This document shows, in pieces, positions 25,583-34,383 of a DNA stretch of 64,000 nt. Each line of letters starts with the position of its first letter. Positions within the stretch are counted from its first letter, which is position 1. Position numbers and translations under genes: made by a program. The notes under the pieces are model-generated. The model searched no databases, was not told the DNA's origin, and was given only the letters and a program-made list of their open reading frames with translations. Location: the NCBI RefSeq assembly GCF_024206495.1, contig NZ_JAMBPQ010000038.1, positions 1 through 64,000 on the forward strand, in the 5' to 3' direction. This stretch comes from Paraburkholderia sp. CNPSo 3272. GTDB lineage: Bacteria; Pseudomonadota; Gammaproteobacteria; Burkholderiales; Burkholderiaceae.

Positions 25583-26287
25583 CTACCAGATGCCCGGCAC
25601 GAAGCGATAACGCACACGCGCCAGATACTCGCGGTAGCCGGGCAGATTCTCCGCCAGCGTTTGTTCTTCGCGCACTGCGCGATAGCCGATCCCCACGACC
25701 ATCACGGGCACGCAAGCGAGCCCCCACCACGAACCGAGCATGAGCGGCGTGCCGACGAGAAAGAGCAGCGCGAAGCCATACATCGGGTGACGCACGTACG
25801 CATACGGGCCGGTGTCGCTGACTGTGTGCCCGCGTTCGCTCTGAATCTTAACCACGGGCGCCGCAAAGCGGTTCGCGGCGAAGACGGCGCGCGTCGCGTA
25901 GATGTCGACGAAGATGAAGATGGCGCCGAGCACGCTGAGCCACAGCGGCACGCGCGACCAGCCCATGCGCACGGCGTCGATTCCCATCAGGCACAGCCAC
26001 GCGCAAAAACCCACCGAGACGCACAGCATGAACACGCGGTCCCACGGTTGCTGCGTACGTTGCGCAAACGGCGCGAGCCGCTCGACCAGGAGGCCCGGAT
26101 CTTCGCGCCCGAGCCACAGGCCGATCCACACGCCGCACAACGCCCACTCGATGAGCCAGAGCCACGCCGCCGTCCACGCCAGCGTGCCCGCCGAAACGAA
26201 TAACAGCACGCCCATCAATCCGAACCAGACCACGACTTGCACGAACAGCTTCGCCATCAGCGCTTTCGTCATTTTCAGCTCAGTCAT
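25583..26287 (-). CDS. Isoprenylcysteine carboxyl methyltransferase-family protein
   Basis: This membrane protein of 234 residues has about five helices and the ICMT/PEMT signature at its C-terminus: GPYAYVRHPMYGFALLF for S-adenosylmethionine binding and REEQTL near 210, with the ending YRFVPGIW. In bacteria these methylate lipids or small metabolites; prenylated proteins are absent. The substrate is unknown. ATG 26285-26287 has an in-frame alternative five residues later. Confidence 0.85.
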   Translation of the reverse strand: MTELKMTKALMAKLFVQVVVWFGLMGVLLFVSAGTLAWTAAWLWLIEWALCGVWIGLWLGREDPGLLVERLAPFAQRTQQPWDRVFMLCVSVGFCAWLCLMGIDAVRMGWSRVPLWLSVLGAIFIFVDIYATRAVFAANRFAAPVVKIQSERGHTVSDTGPYAYVRHPMYGFALLFLVGTPLMLGSWWGLACVPVMVVGIGYRAVREEQTLAENLPGYREYLARVRYRFVPGIW

Positions 26288-26333
26288 GATGCCCTCCTTG
26301 CGCGCGGGGACGCTGACTCGCGTTCGCTCGCGC

Positions 26334-27200
26334 CTACTGCGTGGCGCTGTGCGACGTCATGCGCGCATATAGCGCGTCGGCATCGATACGCTGCGCCGCG
26401 TCGCCGCGCGCGAGATCGATGCCGAAGCGTTCGCGCAGACACTGCGCGAGTTCCGCTCCATTTGCGAGCGTACGCTCCTCGCTCACCTGGCCTTGTGCGT
26501 CGCGCTCGGTAAAGCGCTCATTGAACAGGATCGCACGGCCGCCTTCGCGCGCGATGCACGCGATCAGGCTGAACGTGAAAAACGACTCGGGCGACGCCGA
26601 GGTGTACCAGTTCGCCACTTCGTAATCGACCCACTCCGCAGGCGTCAATTCAAAGCGATAGAGATCGAACCACTTCTCGCCATCGTGCAATTGCAGCTTG
26701 CGCTCGTTCGGCGACAACGTCACGAGCCGCGCCGGTTCGTGCGGCGTCGGCTGCTCCGCCCCTGTCGAGAACGAGAGCGGCGCGCGCAGCGTCGCAGCAC
26801 CGAAGCCCCCGTCGACGAGCCACGCATCGCCCTGCGCCTCCACGCGCAGCAGCATATGCGTGCGCGGCGTGCGCGCGCCGGGCTCACGCCCGTACAGCAC
26901 GCGTGCGGCGAGCGGGGTCACCGTAAAACCAAGTTGCATGAGCACGTGCGCGAGCAAGGTGTTGTGCTCGAAGCAGTAGCCGCCGCGCCGTTGCGTCACG
27001 AGCTTCGCGACGATGTCCGGCAGTTTGATCGACACGCGCCGCCCCGCGAGAGGATCGAGATTCTCGAACGGAATCGCAAGCGGATGCAGTCGCTGCAGCT
27101 CGCGCAGCACGGCGAGTGTCGCCGCGCGCGGACCGCGATAACGGATGCGGTCGAAGTACGAGTCGAGATCGAGTTCGTAGCTTGGGGAAATGTCGGTCAT
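26334..27200 (-). CDS. nat: Arylamine N-acetyltransferase
   Basis: This 288-residue enzyme acetylates arylamines and arylhydrazines from acetyl-CoA through a Cys-His-Asp triad, seen as C76 (GGYCFEHN), H115 (RTHMLL) and D130 (LVDGGFG). ATG 27198-27200 gives the usual family length (about 280); a longer frame to 27245 adds no conserved sequence. It is separated from the methyltransferase gene by 46 bp on the same strand. The 320 bp upstream (27201-27520) are the shared control region of the divergent iron operon. Confidence 0.93.
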   Translation of the reverse strand: MTDISPSYELDLDSYFDRIRYRGPRAATLAVLRELQRLHPLAIPFENLDPLAGRRVSIKLPDIVAKLVTQRRGGYCFEHNTLLAHVLMQLGFTVTPLAARVLYGREPGARTPRTHMLLRVEAQGDAWLVDGGFGAATLRAPLSFSTGAEQPTPHEPARLVTLSPNERKLQLHDGEKWFDLYRFELTPAEWVDYEVANWYTSASPESFFTFSLIACIAREGGRAILFNERFTERDAQGQVSEERTLANGAELAQCLRERFGIDLARGDAAQRIDADALYARMTSHSATQ

Positions 27201-27377
27201 GGAGCCAGTTTGCCTGGAAGTTCGAGCGGCGGAACGCGCGGTCACGCAACGTGATGATAAGCGACTTCATTCGCCTGACTGGTTCTCCAAAACTAACAAC
27301 CTGTAATGTGTGAATGCGCGAATGAACGCACTTCGCAAGGATGTCTGTGATCCGGCGTAAAGCAAGCGTAAAACAGT

Positions 27378-27396
27378 TGCGAATCATTCTCGTTTT
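27378..27396. promoter_or_regulatory. Fur box of the iron operon
   Basis: TGCGAATCATTCTCGTTTT is the reverse complement of the AAAACGAGAATGATTCGCA pattern typical of Fur sites in Burkholderia, Bordetella and Pseudomonas. It ends 2 bp before the putative -35, so Fur-Fe would block RNA polymerase and the operon should be induced by iron limitation. Confidence 0.75.
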
Positions 27397-27398
27397 TG

Positions 27399-27427
27399 TT
27401 GACGCTCGCATTCACTGTGAGTACGAT
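27399..27427 (+). promoter_or_regulatory. Sigma-70-like promoter of the iron operon
   Basis: TTGACG (27399-27404, five of six consensus) and TACGAT (27422-27427, four of six) are separated by 17 bp, ideal spacing. The predicted start near 27434 leaves a leader of about 87 nt before the porin ATG. Confidence 0.65.
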
Positions 27428-27520
27428 GGCGCCGTCTGGAGATATCGGGTATTCAGCGGCTTGCGAATAATAAGCGCCAATGCGATCAATCAAGCAAACT
27501 TTCAATAAGTAAGGAATACG

Positions 27521-29035
27521 ATGGAATTGACCCGAACCGTCCGCGTGCGCGCGCTGGCCTGCTCGCGCGGAGCAGCGCCGGGCCGGCCGGCGCGGCGGCG
27601 CGCACCGGCCTTGCGCGCCATTGCCGTGCTTGCCGCGAGCGCGACTTTCGCGTGCGGAGCCGCACGCGCACAGAGCAACGCGAACCCCGACGCCGCGCCT
27701 GAGGCGCCGGAAGCCGACCTGGCCATTCAGGCGCAGCCGTCGAACTTCTGGACCGGCTTCTGGACGCGCCAGAACATGCTCGGCGACATGGGCGGCCTGC
27801 GGCCGTGGCTCGGCAAATACGGCGTCACATTCCAGCTCACGGAGACGAGCGAGTACCTCGCGAACCTGCGCGGCGGTCTCAAGACGGGCGGTGCGTACGA
27901 CGGCCTCACGACGGCGACGGTTCAGGTCGATACGAGCAAGGCTCTCGGCATTCCGGGCGGCCTCTTCAATGTGAGCGCCCTGCAGATCCACGGCACCAAC
28001 CTGAGCACGTCGAACCTCGGGACGCTGAACACGGCAAGCGGCATCGAAGCCACGCCGACCACGCGCCTGTGGGAGCTGTGGTACCAGCAATCGTTCTTCA
28101 ACAAGCGCCTCGACGTGAAGATCGGTCAGCAGAGTCTCGATCAGGAATTCATCGTGAGCCAGTACGGGGCGCTCTTCATCAACACGATGTTCGGTTGGCC
28201 GGCGCTGCCTTCGTACGACATGCCCTCGGGCGGCCCCGCCTACCCGCTCGCCGGTCTAGGCGTGCGCGTGCGTGGGCAGATCACGCCTTCGTTGACGGCA
28301 CTCGCAGGCGTGTTCTCGGGCGATCCGCTCGGCAACGATCCGAATAACCTTAGTGGGACGAACTTCAATCTGCACAACGGCACGTTGTGGATCGGCGAGC
28401 TGCAATACGCCATCAACCAGCCGTCAGAAGGCGAGCTCGTCAGTGCAGACAATCACGGCCTGCCCGGCACCTACAAGGTTGGGTTCTGGTACAACAACAA
28501 CTCGTTCGCCGACCAGCGTTTCGACAACACAGGCCTTTCGCTCGCGAATCCGGCTTCGACCGGCATTCCGGCGCAGCACCAGGGCAACTACAGCTTCTAT
28601 GCGGTGGCGGACCAGATGATCTGGCGTCCCGACCCGGACGAGCCGCGCAGCATCGGCGTATTCGCACGCGTGATGGGTGCGCCCGGCGACCGCAATCTCG
28701 TGAGCCTCGCGGCCAACCTCGGCATCGTGATGAAGGCGCCGTTCAAGGGCCGCGATAACGACAGCGTGGGCCTTGCCGCCACCTACATCAAGGTCGGCAA
28801 TAACGTGCACAACCTCGACCTCGATCAACAGATGTTCACCGGCGGTCCTTACGGCGTGCGCACGCAGGAAACCGCACTCGAAGCCACCTATCAGTATCAG
28901 GTCACGCCGTGGTGGATTCTCCAGGCGGACGCGCAATACACGTTCAATGCGGGTGCCGGCCAGAATCCGCAGGATCCGACCGCGCCGCTGCGCAACACGT
29001 TCGTAATTGGCGTGCGGACCAACATCACGTTCTAA
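27521..29035 (+). CDS. OprB-family outer-membrane porin
   Basis: A 504-residue protein with a long Arg-rich signal peptide ending near ARAQS and a beta-barrel carbohydrate-selective porin (OprB) fold: TGFWTRQNMLGDMGGLRPWL near the start of the mature protein, aromatic girdles and a terminal Phe after VIGVRTNITF, needed for insertion by BAM. AAGGA precedes ATG 27521. OprB porins usually pass sugars; here it is the first gene of an iron operon, so it may admit ferric chelates or free ions instead. Confidence 0.85.
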   Translation: MELTRTVRVRALACSRGAAPGRPARRRAPALRAIAVLAASATFACGAARAQSNANPDAAPEAPEADLAIQAQPSNFWTGFWTRQNMLGDMGGLRPWLGKYGVTFQLTETSEYLANLRGGLKTGGAYDGLTTATVQVDTSKALGIPGGLFNVSALQIHGTNLSTSNLGTLNTASGIEATPTTRLWELWYQQSFFNKRLDVKIGQQSLDQEFIVSQYGALFINTMFGWPALPSYDMPSGGPAYPLAGLGVRVRGQITPSLTALAGVFSGDPLGNDPNNLSGTNFNLHNGTLWIGELQYAINQPSEGELVSADNHGLPGTYKVGFWYNNNSFADQRFDNTGLSLANPASTGIPAQHQGNYSFYAVADQMIWRPDPDEPRSIGVFARVMGAPGDRNLVSLAANLGIVMKAPFKGRDNDSVGLAATYIKVGNNVHNLDLDQQMFTGGPYGVRTQETALEATYQYQVTPWWILQADAQYTFNAGAGQNPQDPTAPLRNTFVIGVRTNITF

Positions 29036-29123
29036 GCCTCGCAATCGACACCATGTCCAACACCAAGTCCTCGCGTTTTCCTGCCAGCGTGCGCGCCGGC
29101 CGCGCGAGGCACGGAGATTCAGT

Positions 29124-30284
29124 ATGAAACACGCTACGCGCACGCTCCTGCAATGCACGGCCCACGCGGTCCGCTCCGCGCTCGCGCTTGCCGCCGCGGC
29201 GGCGCTCGCCGGTGCCCCGCTCGCCGCTCGCGCCGACCCGCAGGGCCTGCTCGAGACCGTCAAGCACCACACCACGCTCATCAACACCGTGCCCGACAAC
29301 GGCGATCAGAACCCGTATGCGATCTTCGTCGCGCCGGTCTCCTCCGGCTCGGTGAAGGAAGGCGACGTGCTGGTCGACAACTTCAACAACGCGGCCAATC
29401 TGCAGGGCACCGGCAGCACGATCGTCGACTATCACCCCGACACGAAGCAGATGACGCTGTTCGCGACGATTCCGCGTGATCTCAAGGAATGCCCGGGCGG
29501 CGTTGGGCTTTCGACCGCGATGACGATGCTCAAATCGGGCTGGGTCATCGTGGGCAGCACGCCGAGCAACGACGGCACGACCAACACCAAGGGTGCGGGC
29601 TGCATGATCGTGCTCGACAGCAGCGGCAAGATTGCCAAGGTCATCAGCAGTCCGAATATCAATGATCCGTGGGGCAACATGGCTGTGGTCGACAATGGCG
29701 ACCAGGCCACGCTGTTCGTGAGCAACGCGGGCTTCGGCGTGGGCGGCGCGGACGGCAATCCGCCCGTTTTCAAGCAGGCCACGGTGCTGCGGCTCGACCT
29801 CGACCTCCAGAGCGGCCAGGCGCCGGTCCTGAAGAGCGAGACCGTGGTGGCGAGCGGTTTCGGCGCGCAGGCGGACAAAGGCGTGTTCCTCGTCGGCCCG
29901 ACCGGCCTCGCGCTTTCGGCGGACGACAAGCTGCTCTACGTGTCCGACGCGATCGGCAACCGCATCAACGTGATCGAAGACCCGCTCACGCGCGACACCA
30001 GCGCGGGCGTGGGCCGCCAGCTCACCGCCGACGGCCTGCTGCACCGTCCGCTCGCCATGATCACCACGCCGCAGGGCCACCTGCTCGTGACGAATGCCTT
30101 GAACGGCCAGGTCGTCGAGATCGACCCGGCCGCGGCAAAGCAGCTCTACGCGCGCTGGATCGATACCGACAAGGCGCAAACGCCTCCGGGCAACGGCGAC
30201 CTGTTCGGCATCGCGCTGACCCCGGCAGGCGACGGCTTCTACTACGTGGAAGACGACGTAAACACTCTCGTGCTGGCTAAATAA
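29124..30284 (+). CDS. Secreted beta-propeller (NHL-like) protein
   Basis: This 386-residue protein has a signal peptide (cleavage near ARADP) and repeated strands ending in VVDNGD, LYVSDAIGNRINV, LLVTNALNGQVVEID, the spacing of a six-bladed NHL or SMP-30-like propeller. No catalytic residues are evident. ATG 29124 follows GGAGA. It is positioned between the porin and the Tat-dependent peroxidase, with gaps of 88 and 2 bp, and would sit in the periplasm. It may bind the substrate of the peroxidase or an iron complex. Confidence 0.7.
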   Translation: MKHATRTLLQCTAHAVRSALALAAAAALAGAPLAARADPQGLLETVKHHTTLINTVPDNGDQNPYAIFVAPVSSGSVKEGDVLVDNFNNAANLQGTGSTIVDYHPDTKQMTLFATIPRDLKECPGGVGLSTAMTMLKSGWVIVGSTPSNDGTTNTKGAGCMIVLDSSGKIAKVISSPNINDPWGNMAVVDNGDQATLFVSNAGFGVGGADGNPPVFKQATVLRLDLDLQSGQAPVLKSETVVASGFGAQADKGVFLVGPTGLALSADDKLLYVSDAIGNRINVIEDPLTRDTSAGVGRQLTADGLLHRPLAMITTPQGHLLVTNALNGQVVEIDPAAAKQLYARWIDTDKAQTPPGNGDLFGIALTPAGDGFYYVEDDVNTLVLAK

Positions 30285-30286
30285 TC

Positions 30287-31594
30287 ATGTCCTCCGACGA
30301 TACCCCTAACCAACCATCGCGCCCTGCGCGTCGCGGCTTCCTGAAAGCCGGCGCCGCGCTCGGTGCGAGCCTCGGCGCGGGCGCGGCCACGAGCGGCCTC
30401 GCTCAGGCCGCCGAGGCAAAGCACCACGCGATGTCCGCCGACCCGATGCTCGCCGTCGAGCCGTTCTACGGCGAGCACCAGGGCGGCATCGTGACGCCGC
30501 AGCAGGCGCACACGTATGTCGCGGCCTTTGATCTCACGACGATCTCGCGCGACGACGTCATCAACTTGCTGCGCAAGTGGACCGAGTCCGCGGCGCGCAT
30601 GAGCCAGGCGCATCCCGCTGCCGCGCTCGACTATTCTGGCGACGACCACCCCGCGGCCGACTCCGGCGACGTGCTGGGTCTCGGCCCGGCGGGCCTCACG
30701 GTCACCTTCGGCTTCGGCCCCGGCCTCTTCACGTCGCAGGACAAGGACCGCTACGGTCTCGCGCACAAGCGCCCCGCCGCGCTCGTCGACCTGCCGCGCT
30801 TCAACGGCGACCAGCTGATCGCTCAAAAGACCGGCGGCGATCTCTTCGTGCAGGCGTGCGCCAACGACGCGCAAGTCGCCTTCCACGCGGTGCGCCAGCT
30901 CGCGCGCCAGGGGTATGGCATCCTGACGATGCGCTGGGGCCAGGCGGGCTTTCTCTCGGGCCCGCGCGCGCAGACGCCGCGCAACCTCATGGGCTTCAAG
31001 GACGGCACGAACAACCCGCCGACCACGGACCCGAAGGCGATGAACCAGTTCGTCTGGGCGACCGCCGCCGACGCGCCGTGGATGCAGGGCGGCACCTATA
31101 CGGTGGTACGCCGCATCCGCATTACGCTGGAGCACTGGGACCAGATGGAACTGGGCTTCCAGGAGCAGGTGTTCGGCCGCCACAAGTACAGCGGCGCGCC
31201 TCTCGGCCAGAAGAAAGAGTTCGACAACGTCGATCTCAACGCGCAAGATAAGGACGGCAATCCGCAGATTCCCGAGAACTCGCACGTGCGTCTCTCGAAC
31301 CGCGCATCGAACAACGGCGCGCAGATCCTGCGCCGCTCGTATTCGTACAACGACAGCACGGACTTCTATATCGAGCGCTGGCCGCCGTGGCGCCAGGAAA
31401 CCGAATATGACGCGGGGCTCATCTTCATCGCCCACCAGGGCGACCCGCGTACGGGCTTCATTCCGATCAACGAGCGCCTCGCGAAGTTCGACATGATGAA
31501 CCAGTTCACGACGCACGTGGGCAGCGCAGTCTTCGCATGCCCGCCCGGCGCGAAAGCGGGCTCGTTCATCGGCGCGGAGCTGTTCAGCGCCTGA
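30287..31594 (+). CDS. efeB: Tat-exported DyP-type heme peroxidase (EfeB-like)
   Basis: This 435-residue periplasmic protein has an RRGFLK twin-arginine signal (15-20) and the DyP fold. Active-site residues: GFKDG with D239, proximal heme ligand H333 (SHVRLSNR) and R349/R350 (ILRRSYSY). EfeB enzymes oxidise dyes and are proposed to strip iron from heme or to oxidise Fe(II). The gene begins 2 bp after the propeller gene. Unlike E. coli, there is no efeU or efeO here; an FbpABC-type transporter follows instead. Confidence 0.9.
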   Translation: MSSDDTPNQPSRPARRGFLKAGAALGASLGAGAATSGLAQAAEAKHHAMSADPMLAVEPFYGEHQGGIVTPQQAHTYVAAFDLTTISRDDVINLLRKWTESAARMSQAHPAAALDYSGDDHPAADSGDVLGLGPAGLTVTFGFGPGLFTSQDKDRYGLAHKRPAALVDLPRFNGDQLIAQKTGGDLFVQACANDAQVAFHAVRQLARQGYGILTMRWGQAGFLSGPRAQTPRNLMGFKDGTNNPPTTDPKAMNQFVWATAADAPWMQGGTYTVVRRIRITLEHWDQMELGFQEQVFGRHKYSGAPLGQKKEFDNVDLNAQDKDGNPQIPENSHVRLSNRASNNGAQILRRSYSYNDSTDFYIERWPPWRQETEYDAGLIFIAHQGDPRTGFIPINERLAKFDMMNQFTTHVGSAVFACPPGAKAGSFIGAELFSA

Positions 31595-31626
31595 GATTCA
31601 CAGATAACAACGGACAACGAAGCAAT

Positions 31627-32646
31627 ATGAAAATTTCCATGATGCGCGCGCCGCTGCGCGCCGCCGCCCTCTCGCTCGCGCTTGCCGGCATGCTGCCGCT
31701 CGCCGCGCACGCGGCCTCGATCACGCTCTACAACGCACAGCACGAGCAGGTCGTGAACCAGCTCGCGAAGGACTTTCAGCAGCAGACCGGCATCGACGTG
31801 AAGATCCGCAGCGGCGAAGGCCCGGCGCTCGCTGCGCAACTCGTCGCCGAAGGCGAGAAGACGCCCGCCGACGTCTACTTCACGGAGAACTCGCCTGAAC
31901 TGATGCTGCTGGAAGAAAAGGGGCTGCTCGCCCCCGTGCAGAAAGCGACGCTCGCGGTCGTGCCCGAACGCTTCAACTCGCCGCAAGGGCAATGGGTGGG
32001 CGTGACCGCGCGCGAGAACGTGCTCGCGTACAACACGGCCAAGGTCCAGCCCGCGCAATTGCCGAAGTCGATTTTCGATCTCGCCAGACCCGAGTGGAAA
32101 GGCAAGGTCGGCCTCGCGCCGAGCGACGCCGACTTCCTGCCGCTCGTCGACGCCGTGCTCGCCGTGAAGGGCGAAGCCGCCACGCTCGAATGGCTCAAGG
32201 GTCTGAAAACCAACTCGCAGATCTTCGACGACGACGAAGGCGTGGTCGCCGCCGTGAATCGCGGCGCGGTCGCCACCGGCATCATCAACAACTACTATTG
32301 GGACCGCCTGCACGCCGAGATCGGCGACAAGAAAACGCAGAGTGCCGTCGCGCATTTCGCCGATGGCGACGTGGGCGCGCTCGTCAATGTTTCGGGTGCC
32401 GCCGTAATGAAGTCCGCGCACAATGTGGACGGGGCACAGAAGTTCCTCGCCTATCTCGTGAGCGAGCGCGCGCAGAAGCTGATGGCGCAGAACCACATCA
32501 GCTTCGAGTACCCGCTGCGGCCCGGTGTGGCGAGCGATCCCATCAACAAGCCGTTCGACCAGCTGAAGCCGCCCGCGCTGACCATCCAGCAGCTCGGCGA
32601 CGACAGCCAGGCGGGCAAGCTGCTGCGTCAGGCTGGCCTGCTGTGA
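31627..32646 (+). CDS. fbpA: Ferric iron ABC transporter substrate-binding protein
   Basis: A 339-residue periplasmic protein with signal peptide (MLPLAAHAAS) and FbpA/AfuA-type fold. The ferric ligands Y223 and Y224 are present in NNYYWDRL, and the N-terminal ITLYNAQHE is the family signature. Free Fe(III) or a small complex is bound and passed to the permease encoded next. Start ATG 31627 lies 32 bp after the peroxidase stop. Confidence 0.9.
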   Translation: MKISMMRAPLRAAALSLALAGMLPLAAHAASITLYNAQHEQVVNQLAKDFQQQTGIDVKIRSGEGPALAAQLVAEGEKTPADVYFTENSPELMLLEEKGLLAPVQKATLAVVPERFNSPQGQWVGVTARENVLAYNTAKVQPAQLPKSIFDLARPEWKGKVGLAPSDADFLPLVDAVLAVKGEAATLEWLKGLKTNSQIFDDDEGVVAAVNRGAVATGIINNYYWDRLHAEIGDKKTQSAVAHFADGDVGALVNVSGAAVMKSAHNVDGAQKFLAYLVSERAQKLMAQNHISFEYPLRPGVASDPINKPFDQLKPPALTIQQLGDDSQAGKLLRQAGLL

Positions 32647-32671
32647 TCGGCATGGAGTACGAAGCAAGATC

Positions 32672-34345
32672 GTGAGCGAAGCAGTTACGACGGCGCAGGC
32701 CGTGCCAGAGTCTCATCAAGTCGATGCCGCGGGGGGCCCTCCCCTGCGCGCGCGGCGGCGTGCGCCGCGCGCGCTCTTCGCCGCCGCCGCGCTCGGCCCG
32801 CTGCTGGTGCTGCTGCCGCTCGCGCTGACGTTCTGGCGCGCGCTGTCCTTCGGCCTCGCCGACGCCGCCGAGCTGATCTTCCGGCCGCTGGTTGGCGAGT
32901 TGCTCGTCAACACGCTGTCGATTACCGTTTCGGCCACGCTCGCTTGCGCCGTGCTCGGCACAGCGGTGGCGTGGCTCGTCGAGCGAACCGACGTGCCGGG
33001 GCGGCGCGCCTGGGCGCTGCTCGCCGCGGCGCCGCTCGCCATGCCCGCGTTTGTCACGAGCTACGCCTGGGTCTCGTTGAGCCTCGATTTGCAGGACTTT
33101 CTCGGCGCGTTCATCGTCATCACGACGGCCTACTTCCCGCTCGTCTACCTGCCCGCGGCCGCCGCGCTACGCGGCCTCGACCCCGCGCTCGAAGAATCAG
33201 CGCGCGCGCTCGGCTGCAATCGCTGGGCCGTTTTCGTGCGCGTCGTGCTGCCGCAATTGCGACCCGCACTGTTCGGCTCGATGCTGCTCGTCGCGCTTGG
33301 CGTGCTCTCCGAATTCGGCGCATTCACGCTGCTGCGCTTTCGCACCTTCACCACGGAGATCTACGCGGAATACCGCACGAGCTTCGATGGCGGCGGCGCC
33401 TCGCTGCTGGCCTGCGTGCTGATCCTGCTCTGCCTTGTATGCCTCGTGCTCGAGTTCCGCGTGCGCGGGCGCGCGCGCTACGAGCGTGTGGATCGCGGCG
33501 CGCGCCGCGCGAGCGTGCGCCATGCGCTCGGCCGCTGGCGCTGGCCTGTGGCGGCGGCCTTCGTCGCGCTCAATGTGGCGACGCTCGGCGTGCCACTCGC
33601 GATGATCGGCTACTGGCTCACGCAGCCCGGCGCGGCGGCCATCACGCCCGCCGAAGTCTCGCCGGAGTTGCTGGTTTCGACCACGTTCGCCTCGCTGCGC
33701 CTCGGCCTTACCGCCGCGTTTTTCACCACACTGCTCGCGCTGCCGCTCGCGTACCTGCTTGCACGCTATCCCGGCCGCGCCGCGACGTTTCTCGAACGCA
33801 CCGCCTTCATCGCCCAGGGCGTGCCCAGTCTCGTCATCGCGCTTGCCATCGTCTCGCTCGCTGTGCGAGCGCTCGAACCGCTCTACCAGGGCACCACGCT
33901 GCTGATTACGGCCTACGCGATCCTCTGCCTGCCGCTGGCGCTCGTGAGCGTGCGCGCGGCGCTCCTGCAGGCGCAGCAGCGCCTCGAAGACACGGCGCGC
34001 GCGCTCGGCCTGGGATGGTTCGCCACGCTGCGCCGCGTCGTGCTGCCGCTCGCGGGTCCCGGCCTCGGCGCGGCGGCCTCGATGGTGTTCATCTCGGTGG
34101 TCACCGAACTGAACGCCACGCTGCTGCTCGCGCCGATTGGCACGCACACGCTCGCCACGCAGGTCTGGACCGACACGTCGACGCTCGCCTTCGCGGCTGC
34201 CGCGCCCTATGCCGCGCTGCTCACCGCGCTTTCTCTCGCCGCTTCGGGCCTGCTGTTCGCGTTTGCGGGCCGCTCCGCGCTCGCGGGCCATGCAACGGTC
34301 AACATGCCGGTCGATACGATCAACGCGCCGCCCGACGACGCCTGA
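32672..34345 (+). CDS. fbpB: Ferric iron ABC transporter permease
   Basis: This is a 557-residue inner-membrane protein with two fused binding-protein-dependent permease domains, first about 60-270 and second about 340-530, each with an EAA loop (ARALGCNRWAVF and ARALGLGWFATL). The N-terminal 35 residues are cytoplasmic. The start is GTG at 32672, 25 bp after the fbpA stop; the first ATG would be far inside. It pairs with the ATPase encoded at 34383. Confidence 0.9.
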   Translation: MSEAVTTAQAVPESHQVDAAGGPPLRARRRAPRALFAAAALGPLLVLLPLALTFWRALSFGLADAAELIFRPLVGELLVNTLSITVSATLACAVLGTAVAWLVERTDVPGRRAWALLAAAPLAMPAFVTSYAWVSLSLDLQDFLGAFIVITTAYFPLVYLPAAAALRGLDPALEESARALGCNRWAVFVRVVLPQLRPALFGSMLLVALGVLSEFGAFTLLRFRTFTTEIYAEYRTSFDGGGASLLACVLILLCLVCLVLEFRVRGRARYERVDRGARRASVRHALGRWRWPVAAAFVALNVATLGVPLAMIGYWLTQPGAAAITPAEVSPELLVSTTFASLRLGLTAAFFTTLLALPLAYLLARYPGRAATFLERTAFIAQGVPSLVIALAIVSLAVRALEPLYQGTTLLITAYAILCLPLALVSVRAALLQAQQRLEDTARALGLGWFATLRRVVLPLAGPGLGAAASMVFISVVTELNATLLLAPIGTHTLATQVWTDTSTLAFAAAAPYAALLTALSLAASGLLFAFAGRSALAGHATVNMPVDTINAPPDDA

Positions 34346-34350
34346 GCCTC

Positions 34351-34383
34351 AGTTAGCCCCAAGTTAGCCCCAAGTTAGCCCCA
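34351..34383 (+). repeat. Three perfect 11-bp repeats abutting the ATPase start
   Basis: AGTTAGCCCCA is repeated at 34351-34361, 34362-34372 and 34373-34383; the last A is the first base of the ATG. No Shine-Dalgarno sequence is visible in this 37-bp gap, and each unit carries a TAG. Copy number could vary by slippage. Confidence 0.85.
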
